Shown here: positions 33,386 through 39,966 of the stretch, in pieces | Layout of the letters: the number at the start of each line of letters is the position of its first letter | Numbering within the stretch: position 1 is the stretch's first letter | Assembly: GCF_018614095.1 (NCBI RefSeq) | Contig: NZ_JAGGOY010000011.1 | Span: 1 to 64,000 of the forward strand | Source of the DNA: Streptomyces sp. ISL-87 | GTDB taxonomy: Bacteria; Actinomycetota; Actinomycetes; Streptomycetales; Streptomycetaceae | DNA length: 64,000 bases | Reading direction: 5' to 3' | Notes under the pieces: model-generated | What the model was told of the DNA's origin: nothing | Database searches by the model: none | The model's input: the letters and a program-made list of their open reading frames with translations, nothing else | Position numbers and translations under genes: made by a program

Positions 33386-33726
33386 CCACCACCCTGACCC
33401 CGTGCGCCGGAAAGATCGACGACATCCGCCGCGAAGACGACGCCCGCGACTACGAGCGGGACGAGACCGACTCCCTCCACCAGCTCGGCACCCTGCTGCT
33501 CACGATGGCCGAGCGGGACGATGCCCGGATCCCCGACGGGCGCCGGGCCCGGCGCACCCTCGCGGAGATGGCCCCCGGTTACGTCCGGCCCCCGCTGCTC
33601 ACCTTCAACCTGCCGGTCCGCGCGGCGGATGACGCCTGCGGCCTGTGCGGCTTCTGGGCCTGCCGCTGCGGCCAGACCGGCGCCGCCCCGGCCTCGCCGC
33701 CGAGCGTGACGGGCATGGTCCGGTGA
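33382..33726 (+). CDS. Hypothetical protein with C-terminal Cys motif
   Basis: This 114-residue acidic protein starts at ATG 33382 inside the WhiB stop (ATGA). The N-terminal half is helical and charged. The C-terminus has CGLCGFWACRCGQ, four cysteines in a tight cluster likely to bind zinc or a metal. Overlap with neighbours on both sides shows it is translated. The family is unknown. Confidence 0.7.
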   Translation: MTTTLTPCAGKIDDIRREDDARDYERDETDSLHQLGTLLLTMAERDDARIPDGRRARRTLAEMAPGYVRPPLLTFNLPVRAADDACGLCGFWACRCGQTGAAPASPPSVTGMVR

Positions 33727-33857
33727 GCGGCTGCGGCCACCCGCCGACCCTGGTCACCGTGAACTCGGTCGGCGCGGACGGCAAGCCGTACCAGTCGATC
33801 CGGCACGAGCCCTGCACCTGCGGAACGCAGACGCAGCCGCAGCCCGAGAAGGAGTAG
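33723..33857 (+). CDS. 44-residue Cys-containing small protein
   Basis: The GTG at 33723 overlaps the previous stop (GTGA). The product MSGCGHPPTLVTVNSVGADG continues to CTCGTQTQPQPEKE and has CGH and CTCG, a possible zinc knuckle. It was too short for a standard gene-length cut-off. No family is recognised. Confidence 0.6.
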   Translation: MSGCGHPPTLVTVNSVGADGKPYQSIRHEPCTCGTQTQPQPEKE

Positions 33858-33863
33858 GACCGC

Positions 33864-34049
33864 TTGCACATGCCGGCCGCCCGTACCGCTCAGCATCACG
33901 CGGTACGGGCCATCGCCGCGCGCGGCCTGTCCCACCCCCTCACCCAGGCGCTTCTGGCGGCCGCCGTCCTCACCGCGGCGGCCGCCTGGGAGGCCGGCCA
34001 CTGCGTCACCGACATCCACCCGCCCCTCACCAGGCGCGGCAAGAGCTGA
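33864..34049 (+). CDS. Small single-TM protein
   Basis: This encodes about 60 residues starting at TTG 33864 or ATG 33870; GGAG lies upstream. A hydrophobic Ala/Leu segment (TQALLAAAVLTAAAAW, about residues 27-42) could span the membrane. The C-terminus is basic (RRGKS). It is not recognised. Confidence 0.5.
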   Translation: MHMPAARTAQHHAVRAIAARGLSHPLTQALLAAAVLTAAAAWEAGHCVTDIHPPLTRRGKS

Positions 34050-34201
34050 TCACCGGTGTCCCGCCTGGCGGGCCCGGGAGACAGTTTCTCGACCGCAGCC
34101 CTGGCCCGCCGCGTACCGGCCGCCCGCCCCTAGGGATGCCGCCCTTTCACACGCCTTCGGTCCGGGAGAGTCTCGGGCCCGCCGCTCGCCAGGAGAGCCT
34201 C

Positions 34202-34453
34202 ATGCAGCGCAGCACCAAGCTCGACATCGCGACGACCCCGACCGGCAACCGGCTGCCGGAGTCCCTGTGCACGCACCGGCCGACGTGCCCGACCGCCGAC
34301 AGCCCCGACCGCGAGGCCGCGCACACCATCGCCTCCCACCCCGAACAGGGCTGGTCCCTCCTCTGCAACTCCGTCCTGGTGTTCGAGGACACTGGCGAGC
34401 TGCTCCCCGACGGCCAGATCATCGCCCCGCACCGCCCCCTCGCCGCGGTCTGA
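34202..34453 (+). CDS. DUF5999-family protein
   Basis: This 83-residue protein has CTHRPTCPTADSPDREAAHTI, then HPEQGWSLLCNSVLVFEDTG and ELLPDGQIIAPH. The pattern is the small conserved Streptomyces DUF5999 family, found on many chromosomes and mobile elements. It has AGGAGAG before ATG 34202. The function is unknown; the two N-terminal cysteines with histidine suggest metal binding. Confidence 0.85.
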   Translation: MQRSTKLDIATTPTGNRLPESLCTHRPTCPTADSPDREAAHTIASHPEQGWSLLCNSVLVFEDTGELLPDGQIIAPHRPLAAV

Positions 34454-34532
34454 CGGCTGCCTGATCCGCCCGCACCGGCCGCCGAACTCCTGGCGGCCGG
34501 TGCGGGCGGTGAAGGGGAGCCGGACAGCCCGG
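34454..34532 (+). promoter_or_regulatory. Structured intergenic element, copy 1
   Basis: The element starts at the stop of the DUF5999 gene. GGCTGCC is followed by an 18-bp perfect stem (34466-34483 with 34492-34509, 8-nt loop) and then the block GGGGAGCCGGACAGCCCGG (34514-34532). GGCTG can pair with CAGCC to close an outer stem. The ribosome site and GTG of the next gene follow within 24 nt. Copies 2 and 3 lie at 44066 and 44561. Confidence 0.7.
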
Positions 34533-34555
34533 ACCACCAGGACCGAGGAGTTGCC

Positions 34556-34921
34556 GTGCGCGACACCGCCCAGAGCACCACCCCCGTGATCACCTACAAG
34601 CGGGGTCAGTACGTCCTCTACCGCAACCCGGAGATGTTCTGGACCGGCCAGGAGGGCCACACCTTCGTCTGCCGCGTCGAGCGGATCTGCGTGGGCGGCA
34701 TCACCTACGACCTGACCCCGCTGCCGTCGGGCCGCCAGATCAACGCCGCGAGCCCCGACTACATGCGGCCGCTGCCGGCCATCGACGCGATGCGCGACAT
34801 CGACACCGCCCCGCTCAACACCGCGGCGGCCGCCGACATGACCCCGGCCGCCGTCGCCTGGCTCACCCAGCAGGCCGCCACCGCCTCCCGGCGCCCCGAA
34901 CTGCCGCCCCACAGCGGCTGA
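34556..34921 (+). CDS. Hypothetical plasmid-type protein
   Basis: This 121-residue protein starts at GTG 34556 with GAGGAG upstream. The first 70 residues look like a small beta-barrel (YKRGQYVLYRNPEMFWTGQE, then VCRVERICVGGITYDLTP), and the C-terminal part is Ala/Asp-rich helix. It is preceded by structured element copy 1. No family is recognised. Confidence 0.7.
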   Translation: MRDTAQSTTPVITYKRGQYVLYRNPEMFWTGQEGHTFVCRVERICVGGITYDLTPLPSGRQINAASPDYMRPLPAIDAMRDIDTAPLNTAAAADMTPAAVAWLTQQAATASRRPELPPHSG

Positions 34922-34941
34922 CCCGGCCACTGTCCCCGCCC

Positions 34942-34986
34942 CTTCCTCCGTCTGCCGCCCGGCCCCCGGTCGGCAGACGGAGGAAG
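34942..34986 (+). terminator. 16-bp perfect hairpin
   Basis: CTTCCTCCGTCTGCCG and its complement pair across 13 nt, between the gene ending 34921 and the coiled-coil gene starting 35011. Confidence 0.85.
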
Positions 34987-35010
34987 CGCACCGCCAGAAA
35001 GGACTCCGCA

Positions 35011-37035
35011 GTGACCACCCGACGCCCTGCCCGCCGGCCCGCCACGAAGACCACGACGAAGAAGACCACCACCACCGACCAGCCCGCCGAGACCACCGAG
35101 ACCGCCACCACCGTGGCCACCGCACAGGAGCCCACCGCGACCGTCGGCCCGGCGGAGGACACCGAGGCGCTGGTGACCGCCGCGCGCGCCGAGGCCGACC
35201 AGCTGCTCGCCGCCGCCCGTACCGAAGCCGAGGCGCTGGTGGACCAGGCCCGGCAGCAGGTCAACGACGCGGACGCCGCCGCTTCCCGGGCGCAGACCGA
35301 GGCGGAGGAGATCCTCGAGGCCGCGACCGCGCAGGCCGAGCGGATGCGCAAGCTCACCGACGAGCAGATCACGGCGGCCGAGGAGACCGTGCAGCGCGCC
35401 CGCACGATCGCCGACGGCGACCTGGCCGCCGCCGAGCAGACCCTGGCCCGCCGCCGCCAGGCCGCCGAGAAGCTCCAGGCGGAAGCCGAGGCCGAGGCCG
35501 GCCGGATCGTGGAAGCGGCCCGCACCCGAGCCGAGCAGATCCGCGCCGAGGCCGAGGAGGACAAGACCCGCGCCCAGACCGAGGCCGACGCCACCGCCGC
35601 GCACGCCGCGCACCTGGTGGCCGAGGCCAAGGAGCGGGCCGCGGACCTCGTCGCGGCGGCCGAGGCCGACGCAGACGCCCGGCGTGAGGCCGCCGCCCAG
35701 ATGCGCGAGCAGGCGGAGAAGGACTCCGAGCAGCTGCGCACGCAGGCTCGCGAGGAGATGGCCACGGCCGAAGAGGACGCGGCCCAGATCCTCGACGCCG
35801 CCCGGAGCAAAGCCCGCGAGGTACTGCGCGAGGCCGAGGAAGACGCCGACGATCGACGCACGGAGGCGCAGCAGACGCTCCAGGCGGCGCAGGAGCAGGC
35901 CGACGACCAGGTCCTCCAGGTCCGCTCGATGGCCGAGGCGAAGGCCGCCGGAGTCCTCACTCAGGCGGAGGCCGCGGCCGGTGAGCGGATCGCGGCGGCC
36001 GAGGTGGAAGCCGCCCGCCTGGTCGCCGAGGCCGAACTGCAGGCGGTGGCTGTGCGCGCCAGCGCGCAGGCCGAGCAGCAGGGCGCGTGGCAGGAGTTGG
36101 CGGCCACCCGCGAGGAGGTCGCCAAGGCGCAGGCGCTCATCGAGCGCCAGGAGCAGAGGAAGAACCTCGTCAACACCTGGGGCCCGCGCGTGGCTCTCGG
36201 CGCGACGATCGTCCTGACCGCGTCCGGCGAGTTCGCACTGGCCCAGCTGACTGGCTGGCCCTGGCAGGTCGCCTGGGCGCTGCCGCTGGCGATCGACGTG
36301 TACGTCGTGCAGGCGTTCCGCCGGCACCGCGACGTCGCGGCCGCGCTCATCCTGATGGTCGCCGCGAACGCCGCCTACCACCTCGCGGCCGCCGGGCTCG
36401 TCGGCGTCGACAAGACCGACGGCAACAAGCCGCTGTGGTGGCTGATCGTCGCAGTCGCCGCCATCGCCCCGTGGGTGATGTGGCGGATCCACCAGATCAC
36501 CAAGGAACCCGGTGAGACGGCCCCCGGTGAGACTGGCACGGCCAAGCTGTCGCGGCCGGTTGAGACGGACCGCACCCGGGCCACCGGTGAGACCGACACC
36601 GCCCGGTCCGCCGATCTCACCGCCCCCGGTGAGACGGTCCCGCACCCGCGCACCGCTCCAACACCCTCTGCTGAGACGGGTGAGGGTGAGACGCGGTGGG
36701 CCCTTGAGACGGCACACGATGAGACCGGCGACCCGGTGAGCACGACTGAGACGGCGTCTCACACGAGTGAGACCCGCAGGTCAGACCGTGAGACGAACAC
36801 CGGAGCCGGGAGCGCGGTCGCCCTGCCGCTGCGCTCCGTTGAGACGAACCGCCCCGTCCTCGCCCGGGACGCTGAGATCGAAGGACAGGTCACCTCGCTC
36901 CTGAGCCTGATGTATCGGCGGCAGGGCATCGACACCGTCTCAGTCGACGAGGCCAAGGACATCCTCGGCGTCTCACGCGCCACCGCCGGCCGCCGCCTTG
37001 AGATCGCACGGTCCCGCTACAAGAACGTCTCGTGA
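35011..37035 (+). CDS. Coiled-coil, multi-TM protein with C-terminal helix-turn-helix (DUF2637/Spd-like)
   Basis: This encodes 674 residues from GTG 35011 (AGAAAGGA upstream). Residues 45-375 are a long Ala/Glu/Arg coiled coil. Residues about 385-500 hold four TM segments (VALGATIVLTASGEFALAQL, WALPLAIDVYVVQAF, ALILMVAANAAYHLA, WWLIVAVAAIAPWVMW), as in DUF2637/Spd-type spread proteins. A polar linker with many Glu-Thr pairs follows. The last 55 residues form a winged-helix-like end with VDEAKDILGVSRATAGRRLEI. It may anchor plasmid DNA or the transfer pump at the membrane. The linker DNA carries the TGAGAC array. Confidence 0.7.
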   Translation: MTTRRPARRPATKTTTKKTTTTDQPAETTETATTVATAQEPTATVGPAEDTEALVTAARAEADQLLAAARTEAEALVDQARQQVNDADAAASRAQTEAEEILEAATAQAERMRKLTDEQITAAEETVQRARTIADGDLAAAEQTLARRRQAAEKLQAEAEAEAGRIVEAARTRAEQIRAEAEEDKTRAQTEADATAAHAAHLVAEAKERAADLVAAAEADADARREAAAQMREQAEKDSEQLRTQAREEMATAEEDAAQILDAARSKAREVLREAEEDADDRRTEAQQTLQAAQEQADDQVLQVRSMAEAKAAGVLTQAEAAAGERIAAAEVEAARLVAEAELQAVAVRASAQAEQQGAWQELAATREEVAKAQALIERQEQRKNLVNTWGPRVALGATIVLTASGEFALAQLTGWPWQVAWALPLAIDVYVVQAFRRHRDVAAALILMVAANAAYHLAAAGLVGVDKTDGNKPLWWLIVAVAAIAPWVMWRIHQITKEPGETAPGETGTAKLSRPVETDRTRATGETDTARSADLTAPGETVPHPRTAPTPSAETGEGETRWALETAHDETGDPVSTTETASHTSETRRSDRETNTGAGSAVALPLRSVETNRPVLARDAEIEGQVTSLLSLMYRRQGIDTVSVDEAKDILGVSRATAGRRLEIARSRYKNVS

Positions 37036-37038
37036 GAC
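36513..37038. repeat. TGAGAC repeat array (candidate clt/TRS or centromere)
   Basis: TGAGAC occurs at 36513, 36528, 36561, 36588, 36630, 36672, 36687, 36705, 36720, 36747, 36768, 36789, 36840 and 37033. The complement GTCTCA is at 36756, 36937 and 36970. Inside the gene all direct copies are in one frame and encode NNT-GAG-ACN. A T before GAG is rare in this GC-rich DNA, so the motif rather than the protein appears conserved. Nine copies read GTGAGAC. Confidence 0.75.
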
Positions 37039-37094
37039 GACGCGGCTAACCAGGCCGCGTCGGCATCCCGTCCCGACCGAGAGGAGCTCGTCCT

Positions 37095-37259
37095 GTGAGC
37101 ACGCTCCAGTACGTGATCGGCATGGTCCTCGTCCTGGTGGCCCTGGCCACCCTCGTGGCCACGCCGCTGCTGATCGTCCACTCCCGCACGACCTACGACC
37201 ACGGCCCCACCTGCTACTTGTGCCACCCGCGCCTCCCGCGCGGGCGTAGCCGGCGCTGA
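37095..37259 (+). CDS. 54-residue membrane protein
   Basis: GTG 37095 is preceded by GAGAGGAG. The product has one TM segment (VIGMVLVLVALATLVATPLLIV, reading from about residue 7) and a short cytosolic tail with CYLC and an Arg-rich end. Too short for a usual gene-length filter. CYLCH hints at metal binding. It follows the coiled-coil gene by 59 bp and is followed by a hairpin. Confidence 0.65.
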   Translation: MSTLQYVIGMVLVLVALATLVATPLLIVHSRTTYDHGPTCYLCHPRLPRGRSRR

Positions 37260-37291
37260 CCCGCCCCGCACCAGCGTCCGACACCAACAGT

Positions 37292-37324
37292 GAAGGCCAG
37301 CCCATTCGACCTGGGCTGGCCTTC
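37292..37324 (+). terminator. 13-bp hairpin
   Basis: GAAGGCCAGCCCA and its complement with a 7-nt loop, 32 bp after the small membrane-protein gene. The following 180 bp to 37507 contains no recognised gene. Confidence 0.8.
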
Positions 37325-37507
37325 GCCGCGACTGCCGGAAGCAGCCACAGCCCGCCCAGTACACCAGATCCACCGCCCCCAGCGGGCCCGGTCTCCCTAC
37401 CGGGACCACGCCCACGGCGTCGACCGCTGAACCTCGTCCCCGGAGGTGCCGGGGGCGGGCTTGAACGGCCAACGGCCACATCCACAGCACTGGAAGGAGG
37501 AACCGCC

Positions 37508-38140
37508 ATGTCCGGAATCGACTGGGACGAGGAGTTCACCCGCATGAACCCCGCAACCCCGGAGAAGCCCAGCACGTCGTCCAAGTTCTCCGTCAAGCTC
37601 GGCGGGGTCCGCCGCAACACAGCCGCGCTCGCCGTGTGCGGCACGATCGCCGTCCTCGCGGTGTGCGGCACGGTCGTCGCCGTCACCAGCATGCAGGGCG
37701 AGCAGGCCGCCCAGGACCGTGCCAGGGCCCAGGAGAAGGCCGCGAACGCCCTGGTCGAGGTAGAGGCCGACAAGCAGCGGGCGCAGACCGAGGAAGCCGC
37801 GGCCAAGACGCTCTACGAGCGGGAGATGGCCGTCTACCTGGAATGCATGAAGATCCGGGCGGCGGCGGTGGCCAAGGCAGCCTCCTACGACGTTGCGAAG
37901 ATCCCCGCCTGCGCCGCCCCGACCCTCGGCGGTGCGGCCCCCAAGGCGCAGGAGCCCACCGGCAGTGCCGGCGACGCCATCACCTCCAGCCCCTGGCTGT
38001 GGGTGGCTCTCGTCGGCGGCGGCGGCCTTCTCGCCTACAAGAAACTCTCCGCGCCTTCCGGTTCCTCCGGTTCCAAGTCCGGTTCTAACGCCATCACCTC
38101 CGCGAACGACAAGGGATTCACCTTCGAGAAGGGTGCATGA
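37508..38140 (+). CDS. Membrane protein with coiled coil and two TM segments
   Basis: This encodes 210 residues with AAGGAGGAA before ATG 37508. A TM segment lies at about residues 38-60 (AALAVCGTIAVLAVCGTVVA), then an Ala/Glu/Arg coiled coil (65-105) with QAAQDRARAQEKAAN, and a second TM near 160-175 (PWLWVALVGGGGLLAY). The Ser/Gly-rich end precedes a short charged tail. The layout suits an element-encoded membrane scaffold in transfer. It is directly followed by a small membrane gene one base after its stop. Confidence 0.7.
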   Translation: MSGIDWDEEFTRMNPATPEKPSTSSKFSVKLGGVRRNTAALAVCGTIAVLAVCGTVVAVTSMQGEQAAQDRARAQEKAANALVEVEADKQRAQTEEAAAKTLYEREMAVYLECMKIRAAAVAKAASYDVAKIPACAAPTLGGAAPKAQEPTGSAGDAITSSPWLWVALVGGGGLLAYKKLSAPSGSSGSKSGSNAITSANDKGFTFEKGA

Positions 38141-38141
38141 A

Positions 38142-38357
38142 ATGACGCTCCAGTTTTTCGCCCTGGCCCTGTTCTGCTGGGCGCTGTACTTCACCTTCAA
38201 GAAGACAAAGGGAAAGCAGATGGCGATCTGCCTGCTGCTGATCGTCTCCGGGATCTTCCTGCCGTACACGCCGTTCAGCGAAGAGATCCGAGGCACCCTC
38301 GAATCGGTCTTCAACACGGCGAACAACACGGTCACCGACATCGGAACGTCACGCTAG
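38142..38357 (+). CDS. Small membrane protein
   Basis: This 71-residue protein has two hydrophobic segments (FFALALFCWALYFTF at residues 5-19 and MAICLLLIVSGIFLPY at about 27-42) joined by a Lys-rich turn, and a polar C-terminus. ATG 38142 is one base past the previous stop, so it is probably coupled. This stretch is less GC-rich than its surroundings. Confidence 0.65.
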   Translation: MTLQFFALALFCWALYFTFKKTKGKQMAICLLLIVSGIFLPYTPFSEEIRGTLESVFNTANNTVTDIGTSR

Positions 38358-38370
38358 GCAACTCCCGCGC

Positions 38371-38470
38371 GGTTACTGGTTACCGGTTACAGGCCGGAGA
38401 CGTCACCCGCGTACGGGTCTGAGCGGCGCGAACCGGCGTCCACAGGGCCTGTAACCGGTAACCGGTAACC
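38371..38470. repeat. 25-bp inverted repeat built from GGTTACC units
   Basis: GGTTACTGGTTACCGGTTAC plus AGGCC at 38371-38395 is repeated inverted, with one mismatch, at 38446-38470. Each arm holds three 7-bp GGTTAC(C) units. The arms are 50 bp apart in the 148-bp gap between the small membrane-protein gene and the proline-rich gene. It could fold as a cruciform or be a multi-site operator. Confidence 0.8.
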
Positions 38471-38505
38471 GCCTGAAAACTACACAGTGTCACGGAAGGA
38501 GGCTC

Positions 38506-39552
38506 GTGGAACTCCTCATTCTCCTCGCCATCACCTATCTCACCGGCGTCGACAACACGCACGACAAATACGAGCAGGCGGGAATCAAGAAACCCCCGCC
38601 GAAACCCAAAGAGAAATGGGCGCCGATCAGGGCTCCGGATACCTTCCGGAATTCCTCCTATAATGCGGCGGCGAAAGCGCATTACGGGCTTTTCGCGGGT
38701 GCCCATTGGGCCGGTGGCCTGCGAGACGGGTGGCGTTCTGCCTACCTGAAGAAGCCGGGAACTAAGCCTTCCGATTCGTCTTCCGCTATGCCTCCTGCGG
38801 GGACTTCCGCGCCCGTATCGGGGGCCACCATGCCGCCGAAGCCCACCACGCCCCCGACGGCGTCGGCACCGCCGCCGAAGCCCACCGCAGCCCCCACGCC
38901 GCCGCCCACGGCCTCGACACCTCCGCCGGCCGCCGCGCCGCCCACACCTCCGCCGCCCCCGACCACTCCGCCAACCGCGGCGCCGCCCACGCCTCCGCCG
39001 GGTCCGACCATCCCGCCGCCCGGCACCGTCCCCCCGCCTCCGACCGTCACGCTCCCCGACCACATCAGGAAGGACCCCGCGATGCAGCCCAACCCGCCCG
39101 TCCCGCACACCGCGACCGTCGACGACAAGGGCGTCCACGTCACCACGGCCGCCGGGAAGACCCGCACCTACAGCGGCGGTGAGGTCATCACCCTCACGCA
39201 GGTCATCGACCTCGCCGAAGGTTCGGCCACCTTGTGCCAGTCCAGTTCCGAGACCGCCCTGGAGCTCGTGGACGAATCCGGAGAGCTCGCGGCGGACTGC
39301 GACGTGCTGATCGCCGAGATCACGGAGAAGGGCGTCGGCGCGAACCTGATCGGCAAGTGCGAGTACCTCAAGGAGCAGCTCGACCTCCAGGCCGCCGCCG
39401 CCAAGAAGCTCCACGACCAGATCCAGGGCGGCGAGGAAGCCTGCAGGACCGCGTCCGCGAACGCCGAAGTCCGCCACGGCCAGATCTTTCGCGCAGTCGC
39501 CGACTCCCCGCTGACCAAGCCCGCCGAACGCGACTTCTACAACGCCCGATAG
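38506..39552 (+). CDS. Proline-rich hypothetical protein
   Basis: This encodes 348 residues from GTG 38506 with GAAGGAGG upstream. A short hydrophobic N-terminus (LLILLAITYLTGV) may be a signal anchor. Residues 25-95 are basic and DNA has lower GC here. Residues about 105-190 are an extended Pro/Thr/Ala-rich linker (many PPP and APTP blocks). The C-terminal 150 residues are helical (ETALELVDESGELAADCDVL, CEYLKEQLDLQAAAAKKLHD). It resembles an envelope-spanning scaffold. Function unknown; adjacent to the TraB-like gene. Confidence 0.7.
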   Translation: MELLILLAITYLTGVDNTHDKYEQAGIKKPPPKPKEKWAPIRAPDTFRNSSYNAAAKAHYGLFAGAHWAGGLRDGWRSAYLKKPGTKPSDSSSAMPPAGTSAPVSGATMPPKPTTPPTASAPPPKPTAAPTPPPTASTPPPAAAPPTPPPPPTTPPTAAPPTPPPGPTIPPPGTVPPPPTVTLPDHIRKDPAMQPNPPVPHTATVDDKGVHVTTAAGKTRTYSGGEVITLTQVIDLAEGSATLCQSSSETALELVDESGELAADCDVLIAEITEKGVGANLIGKCEYLKEQLDLQAAAAKKLHDQIQGGEEACRTASANAEVRHGQIFRAVADSPLTKPAERDFYNAR

Positions 39553-39563
39553 GAGAGGACCGC

Positions 39564-39956
39564 ATGTCTGTCACCGAATCCCTCAAGGACGCCGCGACCT
39601 ACGCGGCCCTGCGTACCAAGCTCGCCTGGCTCACCCACCAGGTCCACGTCCACGGCGAGACCGTCACCAAGCTCGCCTCCGATGTCGACGACGCGGCCGA
39701 GCAGATGCAGGACGCCTCCGAGACGATGAAGGCCCTGGCCGTGGACGCGGCCACCACCGCCGAGTTCGCGGACGCCGCCCTGGTCATGACGGGCGCCAAG
39801 GAAGCGGCGGGCGAATACACGGCCGCGGCGGACAGCGCGGCCGCGGCCGCCGACGACGCCAAGACGACCGTCGAGAGCGACCACGGGGGCATCGCCGACG
39901 CGGTGGACTCCTCCCCCGTCGACATGGCCGAAGCCGCCTTCTACACCCAGCAGTAA
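39564..39956 (+). CDS. Helical hypothetical protein
   Basis: This 130-residue Ala-rich, acidic helical protein starts at ATG 39564 with AGGAGAGG upstream. Heptad-like repeats of Ala/Asp/Thr (DDAAEQMQDASETMKALAVD) suggest a coiled coil. It lies 11 bp before the TraB-like gene start and shares its operon. Confidence 0.7.
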   Translation: MSVTESLKDAATYAALRTKLAWLTHQVHVHGETVTKLASDVDDAAEQMQDASETMKALAVDAATTAEFADAALVMTGAKEAAGEYTAAADSAAAAADDAKTTVESDHGGIADAVDSSPVDMAEAAFYTQQ

Positions 39957-39966
39957 GGAGCAGGAC

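Noticed and set aside
34759..36762. Minus-strand frame of 667 codons, rich in Gly/Leu/Arg
   Set aside because: It is the antisense of the Ala/Glu-rich coiled-coil gene; such repeats make long open antisense frames in GC-rich DNA. No ribosome site or domain.
38742..39167. Minus-strand Gly/Val-rich frame that looks like a PE-PGRS-type protein
   Set aside because: It is the complement of the Pro/Thr/Ala linker of the proline-rich gene.
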